Positions 7,748 through 15,033 of a stretch of DNA of 20,932 nt are shown here, in pieces. The stretch comes from Serratia sp. DD3. GTDB lineage: Bacteria; Pseudomonadota; Gammaproteobacteria; Enterobacterales; Enterobacteriaceae. The notes beneath the pieces are model-generated. The model saw only the letters and a program-made list of their open reading frames with translations, ran no database searches and was not told the DNA's origin. The DNA is taken from contig NZ_AYKS02000105.1 in the NCBI RefSeq assembly GCF_000496755.2, positions 1-20,932 of the forward strand. The letters are read 5' to 3'. Within the stretch, counting starts at the first letter, position 1, and each line of letters opens with the position of its first letter. A program made the position numbers and the translations under genes.

Positions 7748-9319
7748 ATGACCAATAACGATATTGTACAAAAACTGTGGAACCTGTGTGACGTACTGCG
7801 TGACGACGGCATTAACTACAGCGACTATGTTACCGAGCTGGTATTGCTGCTGTTTATTAAAATGGTGCATGAAAATACCGAAGCGGAGATCCTGGATAAA
7901 CATACCTTGCCGGAAGGGTGTCGCTGGAGTGATATCAACGGTAAATCCGGCATTAACCTGCTTAACGACTACAAACGTATTCTGCTGAGCCTGTCTACCG
8001 GTAAAGACGCCGAGGGCAATATGGTTCACCAAGACCCACTAATCAGCGCCATTTATGCCGATGCCCAAACCCGCCTGCGTGAGCCACGCCATTTGGAGCA
8101 GATGATTAAAACGCTGGACCAAATCGACTGGTTCAGTGCGCAGAAAGATGGCCTGGGGGATTTATACGAAGGCTTATTGGAGAAAAACGCCTCTGAGACC
8201 AAATCTGGTGCCGGCCAGTACTTCACCCCACGCGCGCTGATTAACAGCATGGTGCGTTGCATCAAGCCGCAAATAGGCGAAACCATCCAAGATCCGGCCG
8301 CAGGTACGGCGGGCTTTTTAGTGGCAGCCGACCAATATATGCGCGCCGAAACCGACGACTATACCCAACTGCCCGCCAAAGATGCCGCCTTCCAGAAAAA
8401 CAAAGCCTTTGTTGGCATCGAGCTGGTGCCCAATACCCGCCGACTGGCACTGATGAACTGCCTGTTACACGGTATGGAAGGGGATGACGAAGGGGTGGTG
8501 CATTTGGGCAATGCCTTGGGTGAAGCGGGTAAGGGGATGAAACCCTGCGATATTATTCTCGCTAATCCGCCGTTTGGTACCAGCAAAGGTGGCGAAGCCA
8601 GCAACACCCGTGACGACCTGACCTATAAAACCAGCAACAAGCAACTGGCGTTTTTGCAGCATATCTACCGCAACCTCAAGCCCGGTGGCCGCGCGGCGGT
8701 GGTGTTGCCGGATAATGTGCTATTTGAAGCCGGTGTCGGCACCGAGGTGCGCCGCGACCTGATGAACAAGTGCAATCTACACACCATTTTGCGCCTGCCC
8801 ACCGGTATTTTTTATGCCCAAGGGGTAAAAACCAATGTGCTGTTTTTTACCAAAGGTTCGGCAACAGACAAATTTCAGCAGGAAAACTGCACTGAAACGG
8901 TGTGGGTCTACGATCTACGCAGCAATATGCCGAGCTTTGGCAAACGCACGCCGTTTGGCGACAGCCACCTAGCGCCGTTTGAAGCGGTATATGGTGAAAA
9001 TGCTGTTGGCACCAGCCCGCGTACAGCAGGTGAATACAGCTTTGGCGCTGAGGAAATCGCCGTTGATCATCAAGCCGCCGCAGAAAATAAAAATGTGGAT
9101 GACAAGCTGTTACACAGCCGCTGGCGCTGCTTTAGCCGTGAATGGATCCGCGACCATAAAGGCGACTCGCTGGATATCAGTTGGCTAAAAGATAAAGACA
9201 GTGTGGATGCCGCCAGCCTGCCGGAGCCGGAGGTATTGGCACTGGAGGCAAAAGCGGAACTGGAAGCAGCGTTAAGTGAGTTGGATGAGTTATTGGCGGC
9301 GTTAGAAGGGGCGAATTGA
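7748..9319 (+). CDS. hsdM: Type I DNA methyltransferase, M subunit
   Basis: The protein methylates adenine at N6 in the recognition site set by HsdS, and is also needed for restriction. The start at 7748 gives 523 residues beginning MTNNDIVQKLWNLCDVLRDD, the usual N-terminus of this family; an ATG at 7718, overlapping the end of fic by 8 bases, would add ten residues and is possible. Visible motifs are the helical N-terminal region (1-150), GQYFTPR at 157-163, the AdoMet-binding loop DPAAGTAGFL at 182-191, and the catalytic NPPF at 273-276. The C-terminal region ends in an Ala/Leu/Glu helix that packs with HsdS. Its stop overlaps the hsdS start by one base (TGATG), so the two are translationally coupled. 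Confidence 0.94.
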   Translation: MTNNDIVQKLWNLCDVLRDDGINYSDYVTELVLLLFIKMVHENTEAEILDKHTLPEGCRWSDINGKSGINLLNDYKRILLSLSTGKDAEGNMVHQDPLISAIYADAQTRLREPRHLEQMIKTLDQIDWFSAQKDGLGDLYEGLLEKNASETKSGAGQYFTPRALINSMVRCIKPQIGETIQDPAAGTAGFLVAADQYMRAETDDYTQLPAKDAAFQKNKAFVGIELVPNTRRLALMNCLLHGMEGDDEGVVHLGNALGEAGKGMKPCDIILANPPFGTSKGGEASNTRDDLTYKTSNKQLAFLQHIYRNLKPGGRAAVVLPDNVLFEAGVGTEVRRDLMNKCNLHTILRLPTGIFYAQGVKTNVLFFTKGSATDKFQQENCTETVWVYDLRSNMPSFGKRTPFGDSHLAPFEAVYGENAVGTSPRTAGEYSFGAEEIAVDHQAAAENKNVDDKLLHSRWRCFSREWIRDHKGDSLDISWLKDKDSVDAASLPEPEVLALEAKAELEAALSELDELLAALEGAN

Positions 9320-10713
9320 TGAGGGATATTAATTTGCCCGAAGGGTGGTCAACAACAAAATTAGAATTACTCACAACGGATATCTCTTATGGCTATACCG
9401 CTTCTTCGAGTTCAGCGGAAGTTGGTCCAAAAATGCTGCGTATTACAGATATACAAGACAACTCTGTTGTATGGTCAGATGTACCTTATTGCGAGATTGA
9501 AGAAGATAAACTCGAACAATATCTTCTTAAAAAAAATGATCTTGTTTTTGCAAGAACAGGAGCAACTGTTGGGAAAAGCTTTTTAATTAGAACTGAGCCA
9601 CCAAAAGCGGTTTATGCTTCGTATCTAATCCGAGTAAGAACGGCTTCTGAAGAACTAATTTCGGTATTAAGTCATTTCTTCAATTCACAGCAGTATTGGC
9701 AGCAAATCACAGAGTTCAGTGCTGGAATTGGGCAACCTAATGTAAATGGTACAAAGCTTAAAGGGTTGGCTATTCCTCTCCCCCCTCTAGCTGAACAAAA
9801 AATAATCGCCGAAAAACTCGATACCCTGTTGGCACAGGTAGAAAATACCAAAGCCCGCCTTGAACGCATTCCCACTATCCTAAAAACATTCCGCCAATCG
9901 GTACTTGCTGCGGCGGTCAGTGGGAAATTGACGGAGGAGTGGCGGAAAGACAAAGAAATTGTATGGCAATTATTGGTAATAGATGATGTAGGCGAAGTAA
10001 AAGGCGGAAAAAGATTACCAAAAGGTGATGAACTGGTAGAGGAAAATACGGGCTTTCCATATATTAGAGCGGGCCAGTTGAAGCAAGGTACTGTTATCAA
10101 TACATCTGATGCTCGCTCTAAACAATTATTCCTTACCCCAGAAGCTCAACAAAAAATATGCCGATACACCGTTAACTCCGGAGATTTATACATCACTATA
10201 GTTGGAGCTTCAATTGGTGATGCAGGTGTTGTTCCTGAACATTATGCTGGAGCAAATTTGACCGAAAATGCGGCGAAAATAACAGAGTTTAAGAAACCAG
10301 TTGAAAGTGAATTTTTATCCTATTGGCTTCGCTCACATGAATTACAAGATCTAATAAGGCTAGAAATAAAGTCTGGGGCACAAGGTAAATTGGCTCTTAA
10401 GCGAATAAAAGAACTTCCTATACCGTATACTGATATTAGCGAACAAACCGAAATTGTCCGCCGTGTCGAACAACTATTTGCCTTTGCCGATAGTATCGAG
10501 CAAAAAGCCAATGCGGGATTAGCGCGGGTTAATAACCTCACCCAATCCATTTTGGCTAAAGCCTTTCGTGGTGAACTCACCGCCGACTGGCGTGCCGCCA
10601 ACCCCGGTTTAATCACTGGGGAAAATAGCGCTGAGGCACTGCTGGAAAAAATTAAGGCCGAGCGTGGGGCACTAAAACCTGCCAAACTAACCCGTGGGCG
10701 CAAGCAAGCCTGA
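9319..10713 (+). CDS. hsdS: Type I specificity subunit
   Basis: This 464-residue subunit reads the split DNA target. It has two target-recognition domains (about 1-150 and 218-370), each followed by a conserved helical spacer. The first spacer has LPPLAEQKIIAEKLDTLLAQ (about 154-173) and ends in AVSGKLTEEWR; the second has SEQTEIVRRVEQLFAFADSI (about 374-393) and ends in AFRGELTADWR. The pair of matching spacers is the hallmark of HsdS. The recognition domains are richer in A+T than the spacers and than hsdM, as expected from exchange of recognition domains between loci. The actual target sequence cannot be deduced. The ATG at 9319 shares its A with the hsdM stop. Confidence 0.93.
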   Translation: MRDINLPEGWSTTKLELLTTDISYGYTASSSSAEVGPKMLRITDIQDNSVVWSDVPYCEIEEDKLEQYLLKKNDLVFARTGATVGKSFLIRTEPPKAVYASYLIRVRTASEELISVLSHFFNSQQYWQQITEFSAGIGQPNVNGTKLKGLAIPLPPLAEQKIIAEKLDTLLAQVENTKARLERIPTILKTFRQSVLAAAVSGKLTEEWRKDKEIVWQLLVIDDVGEVKGGKRLPKGDELVEENTGFPYIRAGQLKQGTVINTSDARSKQLFLTPEAQQKICRYTVNSGDLYITIVGASIGDAGVVPEHYAGANLTENAAKITEFKKPVESEFLSYWLRSHELQDLIRLEIKSGAQGKLALKRIKELPIPYTDISEQTEIVRRVEQLFAFADSIEQKANAGLARVNNLTQSILAKAFRGELTADWRAANPGLITGENSAEALLEKIKAERGALKPAKLTRGRKQA

Positions 10714-10812
10714 TGCGGGTGATGCGGTGTATTAGCTAAGGGTGCTGGTGGGGTGGTTGGGGTTCACGGTGGCTCACAGTTAAGCTATTCCTGTGTTTGA
10801 TGACTATTTTCG

Positions 10813-10883
10813 CCAGCAATCTAGCGGAACGGCAGAAAGCAAAAAACCAGCCATCGGCTGGGTTCTCTGAATAACTGCTGCCG
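10813..10883. repeat. Diverged copy of the tRNA-Phe downstream segment (with 19425-19500)
   Basis: Both copies run CCAGCAATCTA ... CAGCCAT(C/A)GGCTGGGTTCTCTGAATAA and then a CTGCTGCCG / GTGGTGCCCG ending. In the right copy the ending is the 3' end of tRNA-Phe; in this copy it is altered. The two copies bracket the umuDC to parE segment. Confidence 0.6.
10841..10861 (-). terminator. Rho-independent terminator after umuC
   Basis: Read on the minus strand the stem is CCAGCC / GGCTGG with a 3-base loop, followed by TTTTTT. It lies 68 bases past the umuC stop. It is nearly the same as the terminator after the tRNA-Phe fragment at 19456-19480. The plus-strand side has no T run, so it is a poor terminator for hsdS. 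Confidence 0.65.
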
Positions 10884-10911
10884 TTTCGGCTCGCTATTTG
10901 CCGTTATTCAG
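10867..10911. repeat. Perfect 9-bp inverted repeat beside the terminator
   Basis: CTGAATAAC at 10867-10875 faces GTTATTCAG at 10903-10911 across 27 bases. The left arm is part of the repeated tRNA-downstream segment, the right arm is not found elsewhere in the window. It could be a recombination-site scar or part of an RNA fold after umuC. Confidence 0.45.
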
Positions 10912-10928
10912 CGGGGGATGGAGGGGCC

Positions 10929-12185
10929 TTATATTTTAGCTTTAGGGATAGCGCGCCAATCAGTGGTATAGGCGGGGGAAAGCAGTTCGCGCTTCATTTT
11001 CCAACCCTGCTCGATGCCTTGGCCCGCAAACCAAATCTTACCCATGCCGGTGGTGTTAATACGATCAACCACTTTCATCAGGTGTTCACTGTTGGGCCGG
11101 GGGGGTGTTTCATCGAACATGTCTATTTGCCCAGGGCGGTGGCAGAAATCGTTCAAAATAACGCCCGCTTTTTGATAGCGGTAGCCGTTACGCCAAATCT
11201 TCTCTAGTGCCTTCATCGCGGCAGCGATAATGTCTCGCGTATCTTGCGTTCCTAGCATCAGTACATGGTTGGCATTGTTAGCGTAATAGGGCTGATTGGC
11301 ATGGGGGCTGGTGCGCAGAAATACGTTGATATGGCGGCAATACTGGTGTTGTTGGCGCAGCCTTTCAGCCGCACGTTCTGCATATTGGCAGATTGCCTGG
11401 CGCATATCCTGTAACTGTGTGATCGGTTCACCAAAGCTACGGCTGCAAATGATCTGCTGTTTCGCAGGCAGAGAATCGATGGTGATAGAGGGTATGCCAT
11501 TCAGTTCACGTACCGTTCGTTCAACCACCACGCCAAATGTTCTTTTAATTAACTGTATGTTTGCATCGGCCAACTTCAGCGCGGTGGTGATCCCCATTGC
11601 ATTGAGCTTGGCTGAAAGCCGGTAGCCAATTCCCCATACCTGTTTGACCGGGAGCAACGCCATTAATTTCCGCTGACGCTGCGGGTTACTCAGTTCTACA
11701 ACGCCACCGGTTGCTGGCCAGGTTTTTGCTGCGTGGTTGGCCAGCTTGGCTAATGTGCGTGTTTGCGCAATCCCGATACCACATATCAGCCCGGTTTGTT
11801 GTGCCACCGTGGCGCGGACTCGTTGGCCAAACGCGAGAAAGGGTTCGCAAGCATCAATGCCAGTGATATTCAGGAATGCTTCATCAATCGAGTAAATTTC
11901 AAGTTTGGGGGCCAGGGCTTCTAATGTGGTCATGACCCGTGCGCTCATATCGCCATAGAGCGCATAGTTGGAACTGAAACAGGCTATTTGGTAGCGCTGG
12001 ATCAGGTTTTTGGCTTGAAAATAGGGGGCGCCGGCCTTGATGCCTAGCATTTTGGCTTGTCGATTGGCAGCGACAATACAACCATCATTGTTGCTTAACA
12101 CGATAACCGGTTTTCCTTTCAGGTCCGGCCGAAACAGTTGCTCGCAACTGGCATACATTGAATTGACATCGCACAGCAGATACAT
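10929..12185 (-). CDS. umuC: Error-prone DNA polymerase V catalytic subunit
   Basis: A Y-family polymerase that, with processed UmuD, copies past DNA damage after SOS induction. The 418 residues match the length of E. coli UmuC (about 422). Metal-binding residues are D6 (LLCDVNSMYA) and D101-E102 (YSIDEAFLNI), with the DNA-binding stretch LANHAAKTWPATGG near 148-161 and the helix-hairpin-helix region near 180-225. A beta-clamp binding motif QIDMF is at 353-357. It starts 6 bases after the umuD stop, so the two form one operon. Plasmid and island homologues (MucB, ImpB, RumB) are alternative names; nothing here separates them from umuC. Confidence 0.93.
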   Translation of the reverse strand: MYLLCDVNSMYASCEQLFRPDLKGKPVIVLSNNDGCIVAANRQAKMLGIKAGAPYFQAKNLIQRYQIACFSSNYALYGDMSARVMTTLEALAPKLEIYSIDEAFLNITGIDACEPFLAFGQRVRATVAQQTGLICGIGIAQTRTLAKLANHAAKTWPATGGVVELSNPQRQRKLMALLPVKQVWGIGYRLSAKLNAMGITTALKLADANIQLIKRTFGVVVERTVRELNGIPSITIDSLPAKQQIICSRSFGEPITQLQDMRQAICQYAERAAERLRQQHQYCRHINVFLRTSPHANQPYYANNANHVLMLGTQDTRDIIAAAMKALEKIWRNGYRYQKAGVILNDFCHRPGQIDMFDETPPRPNSEHLMKVVDRINTTGMGKIWFAGQGIEQGWKMKRELLSPAYTTDWRAIPKAKI

Positions 12186-12191
12186 AGTCGA

Positions 12192-12611
12192 TTACGACAA
12201 GGTGTGGATGGCGTGCGTGACCACACCAAAAATATCCAGGTCATCAGGTTCAACATAAATCGGGCTGTAGGCCGGATTCATCGGCTGAAGGCAAAGGCGA
12301 GGCTGTATACACAGCTTTTTCACCGTGAATTCCCCCGCCACTGCGGCGATGACAATATCACCATGCTTTGGCATCAGCGCCTTATCAACAATCAACAAAT
12401 CACCGGAAAGAATACCCGCCTCGACCATTGATTCACCTTCCGCGCGGACAAAGTAAGTGGCAGAGGGATGCAGGATTAAATAGTGGTTGAGATCCAACTG
12501 CGCCTCGATGTAGTCCTGCGCGGGGGATGGAAAACCCGCCGGGCAGGTCTCCCCAAACAGCGGGATCTGCTGGTGAGTATCAGTAAATGCGGAGGTGGTT
12601 GTTGCTTTCAT
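12192..12611 (-). CDS. umuD: Polymerase V accessory protein, self-cleaving
   Basis: The ATG at 12611 gives 139 residues, the length of E. coli UmuD; a longer open frame to 12680 would run through the LexA box and is not used. The cleavage region is [11 protein letters not shown] with the cut expected at A25-G26 (as in MucA; E. coli UmuD has Cys-Gly). The Ser-Lys dyad is S61 ([10 protein letters not shown]) and K98 (FTVKKL). RecA filaments trigger self-cleavage, and the cut form joins UmuC. The operon is preceded by a LexA box 23 bases before the start codon. Confidence 0.92.
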   Translation of the reverse strand: MKATTTSAFTDTHQQIPLFGETCPAGFPSPAQDYIEAQLDLNHYLILHPSATYFVRAEGESMVEAGILSGDLLIVDKALMPKHGDIVIAAVAGEFTVKKLCIQPRLCLQPMNPAYSPIYVEPDDLDIFGVVTHAIHTLS

Positions 12612-12734
12612 GCCGATGTACGCCTGTAAAAAACTGTATAAATAAACAGTATTATGACTGACGATTTTACTGACTGGCAAGCAGCAAGCAGCAACGTTTT
12701 GCTAGGGTGATGTTTTGCTGGGGAAAATAGTTTT
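12606..12734. repeat. SOS promoter/leader, copy A (repeat with 14684-14803)
   Basis: It begins at the umuD start codon and covers the leader, the LexA box and the region upstream. The copy at 14684-14803 shares nearly all of it, including GGTGATGTTTTGCTGGG, in the same orientation. Confidence 0.85.
12634..12649 (-). promoter_or_regulatory. LexA (SOS) box of umuDC
   Basis: CTGT-ATAAATAA-ACAG keeps both invariant half sites with the 8-base spacer of the enterobacterial LexA site. The minus-strand sequence over it also offers an AT-rich -10 region, so LexA binding would block the umuDC promoter. Confidence 0.85.
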
Positions 12735-12860
12735 GCACAAATTGGCAAATTGCAGCGGGCCGAGGTAATTGGTGGTGTCGTGTCAGCAACACCAACACCA
12801 ACAACACCAATACCGACAGGCCCCCCGTTTATCGGTGAGCCGATGAGGGGCTCCCGGTGG

Positions 12861-13526
12861 TTAGACCAACTGCGATACTAGGCTCTTTACTGCGGCTTCC
12901 GCCTGCTGGATGGAGTCAACCAGCCGATGATCTGCAAATTCATCGTACTCAATAGCCGCCTCATACACATCGGTTACGCCGATATAGGCGAAAGCGGTGC
13001 GAACTGAGGCTTCCACATGGTTTTGAGTTCCGATGCGACCGCCGGGTTGATACCCATAGTCCCCCCGCGAAGAGAGGATCACCAGACGTTTGCCAGAATC
13101 CGACAGCAGGGGCCAATAAGGTTCCCCCTCTCGGCTGCGGTCAAATCCGAAGGTACGCCCCACTCGAACGATATTGTCAATGTATGCCTTGAACTGTGCG
13201 GGTGGCCCGAAGTTATACATCGGTACGCCAGCAACGATGAGGTCAGCCTGGAGTATCTCATCGACCAAAGTATCACTGACGCGAAGCACATCCCGCATCC
13301 AGGCTTCACGCTTGTTTTCAGGGGTAAAGGCCGCATGTATCCATTGCCCCGTGATATACGGTGGTGGCTCCTGACCGACATCGCGGTAGATCACCTTTGT
13401 CTCGGGACGCATTGCGGTCCATTGTTGTACGAAATGAGCGGTTAAACGGCGAGTGTGCGATCCGTGAGAAATCTCGTCAGAGCGTCCAAAACGTGCGCTG
13501 GCATCAATATGCAGTAACGTGGTCAT
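12861..13526 (-). CDS. azoR: FMN-dependent NADH azoreductase / quinone reductase
   Basis: The ATG at 13526 is chosen over 13559 because AAGGA lies 5 bases before it; the product is 221 residues. The fold is flavodoxin-like: an N-terminal strand LLHIDAS followed by a Ser-rich phosphate loop, the AzoR signature PMYNFGPPAQFKAYIDNI (about 102-119) with VRVGRTF after it, and the SSRGDYGYQPGG loop near FMN. The family transfers two electrons from NADH to quinones or azo compounds and protects against electrophiles. It is longer than E. coli AzoR (about 200) and its loop has GPPAQF in place of the usual NISTQL-like residues, so it belongs to a divergent branch. It is divergent from the LysR gene, which probably controls it. 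Confidence 0.85.
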   Translation of the reverse strand: MTTLLHIDASARFGRSDEISHGSHTRRLTAHFVQQWTAMRPETKVIYRDVGQEPPPYITGQWIHAAFTPENKREAWMRDVLRVSDTLVDEILQADLIVAGVPMYNFGPPAQFKAYIDNIVRVGRTFGFDRSREGEPYWPLLSDSGKRLVILSSRGDYGYQPGGRIGTQNHVEASVRTAFAYIGVTDVYEAAIEYDEFADHRLVDSIQQAEAAVKSLVSQLV

Positions 13527-13635
13527 ATGAATCCTTATAGATGATTTTAATTCAAACAAAGCAAGTTTCTACGTAATATGGATGGCCAACAAACGATAAA
13601 ATCTCAGCTAATAGATGATATAAGGTCAGGTGTTT
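13527..13635. promoter_or_regulatory. Divergent promoter region azoR / lysR
   Basis: The 109-bp A+T-rich gap between the divergent starts must hold both promoters. A small dyad ATCT-N8-AGAT at 13601-13616, 20 bases before the lysR ATG, is a candidate site for the regulator. No clear -10/-35 pair was identified. Confidence 0.4.
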
Positions 13636-14529
13636 ATGGCTATAAAACTCCCTTCGCTGACTGCTCTTCGTGCTTTTGAGGCTGCCGCACGTTTGGGGAG
13701 CTTCAAGAAAGCTGCCGAAGAGTTAGCCGTCACGGCCACGGCCATCAGCCACCGTATTCGTGTCTTGGAAGAATATCTCGAACACCCTCTGTTCTTGCGC
13801 AAGGTACGAGCGGTTGAGCTGACCCAGAACGGCGAGGCGCTTTTCACTGCGGTTCATAGCAGTTTTGAGACTATCGCTCTGGCAATTGAACGCATACGCA
13901 AGCCATCTCGTTCATTGGTAACATTATCTACGACGCCCGCATTTGCCACTAAATGGCTGGTTCCTCGGCTAGCAGACTTTCATGAAGCACATCCCGATAT
14001 TGATCTGCATATTCATGCTTCCAATACGCCCGTCGATCTCAATGCAGGCACAATAGACCTGGCGATTCGCTACGGACAAGGCCAGTATGGCGGCGTAATT
14101 TCGACGTTGCTTCTGGAGGATAATTTCGCGCCTGTCGCCAGCAAGATGCTTCAAACGACGACAAACCAAGATGTGTCAAAATGGCCTTTGATCCATTTCG
14201 ATTGGCATCGCCCATTGCCTGTAGACCTGACATGGGCAGAGTGGGCGCGGGCTACCGGGCGAAAGCCATCCGATCTGTCCGCAGGTAGTCGGTATTCCGA
14301 AGAAAGCCACGCCATTCAGGCGACGATTGCTGGCCAGGGAGTGGCACTCTTGAGTCTGCTCTTGATAGAGGAAGAGCTGCGTCTGGGCGTTCTAGAGATT
14401 GTTGGCGAACCTGCGCTCAAGGGGATGTCTTACCACCTGCTTAAGAGCAATCAGCGACCAGCCTCTGAGGCTATTGCCACCGTTGAGAACTGGCTGTTGC
14501 GTGTCGCTCGCCAGGTTAAACCGGCGTAA
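13636..14529 (+). CDS. LysR-family regulator (GcvA-like)
   Basis: The ATG at 13636 (297 residues, AGG 5 bases before) is preferred over GTG at 13630. The N-terminal winged helix is clear: LPSLTALRAFEAAARLGSFK, then AAEELAVTATAISHRIRVLE and the wing with LFLRKVRAVELTQNGE. The effector domain follows, with the STTPAFATKWLVPRLADF stretch typical of the GcvA/AmpR branch near 95-115 and AIDLAIRYG-type residues near 140. It starts 109 bp from the divergent azoR, the layout of a LysR regulator and its target, so it likely senses a quinone or electrophile and switches azoR; the ligand is not known. Confidence 0.9.
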   Translation: MAIKLPSLTALRAFEAAARLGSFKKAAEELAVTATAISHRIRVLEEYLEHPLFLRKVRAVELTQNGEALFTAVHSSFETIALAIERIRKPSRSLVTLSTTPAFATKWLVPRLADFHEAHPDIDLHIHASNTPVDLNAGTIDLAIRYGQGQYGGVISTLLLEDNFAPVASKMLQTTTNQDVSKWPLIHFDWHRPLPVDLTWAEWARATGRKPSDLSAGSRYSEESHAIQATIAGQGVALLSLLLIEEELRLGVLEIVGEPALKGMSYHLLKSNQRPASEAIATVENWLLRVARQVKPA

Positions 14530-14563
14530 CTTCTTTTGCCTCTTAACTTGACACCACACTGGC

Positions 14564-14689
14564 TTATACTCGCTCAGGTAGTACGCATGGGTCATGTTTG
14601 GCAATAATATCGTTCATCTTATTCATCAATGCCGGAATGCTGGCTTCTTAAATGTCAGATGTATTGATCCCTTCATAAAGTATTTTCAT
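14564..14689 (-). pseudogene. Short ORF behind the second SOS leader, broken by a stop
   Basis: The ATG at 14689 occupies the same place as the umuD start in the repeated leader. The frame reads MKILYEGINTSDI, then TAA at 14648-14650, and continues in the same frame for 27 codons (EASIPALMNKMND and so on) to a TAA at 14564. A 41-codon frame with one internal stop suggests either a decayed gene or a peptide of 13 residues. I do not recognise the protein. Confidence 0.4.
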
Positions 14690-14803
14690 GCCGATGTACG
14701 CCCGCAAAAACTATATAAATAAACAGTTTTATAACTGACGGTTTTACTGGCTGGCAAGTAGCAACGTTTTGCTAGGGTGATGTTTTGCTGGGAAAATAGT
14801 TTT
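14684..14803. repeat. SOS promoter/leader, copy B
   Basis: It matches 12606-12734 with scattered substitutions and a short deletion of one GCAAGCA-like unit. The sequence diverges from umuD right after the start codon and the following Lys codon, so it ran a different gene. Confidence 0.85.
14711..14726 (-). promoter_or_regulatory. Damaged LexA box in copy B
   Basis: CTAT-ATAAATAA-ACAG: the invariant G of the first half site has become A. LexA binding should be weak, so this promoter may be constitutive if it still works. Confidence 0.65.
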
Positions 14804-15033
14804 AAGGGGAGGGAAGGTGTTTGTTCAGTTCTCGAGCCAGGCGATAACCTTTCTTGAATCACTCCGTGCTTCTTCGATGACTCACTTTAGCGTCAGCGAA
14901 CACCACTTGAGGGTGGGTTGGGATGGCGCTCACGATCACGACCAAATTATTGTTGGATAATCTCCCCGTCCGCAGTGAGGTTTCATGCGACAGATAGGTT
15001 TTACCTATTTAAACTGTTTTATGGAGGCGTCAG
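14804..15033. other. Leader region of the autotransporter gene
   Basis: There is no gene in these 230 bases. Near its right end lies a perfect palindrome (14994-15008) and the ribosome site GGAGG (15023-15027). I could not pick out a convincing promoter. Confidence 0.5.
14994..15008. promoter_or_regulatory. Palindrome before the autotransporter gene
   Basis: ATAGGT-TTT-ACCTAT is a perfect 6-bp inverted repeat ending 25 bases before the start codon. It may be an operator, or a small hairpin near the ribosome site. Confidence 0.4.

Noticed and set aside
10741..10775. G-rich stretch that might form a quadruplex after hsdS
   Set aside because: The G runs are mostly two bases long, so a stable quadruplex is doubtful and nothing else supports it.
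12612..12680. Longer umuD start at 12680
   Set aside because: It would translate through the LexA box and promoter; the 139-residue form matches UmuD length and alignment.
12768..12815. CAACAC-rich microsatellite
   Set aside because: Only a few imperfect units with a weak GGTGT/ACACC pairing; no function can be argued.
13017..13445. 142-codon open frame opposite azoR
   Set aside because: It lies fully antisense to azoR, which has the clear family motifs; it is a shadow frame.
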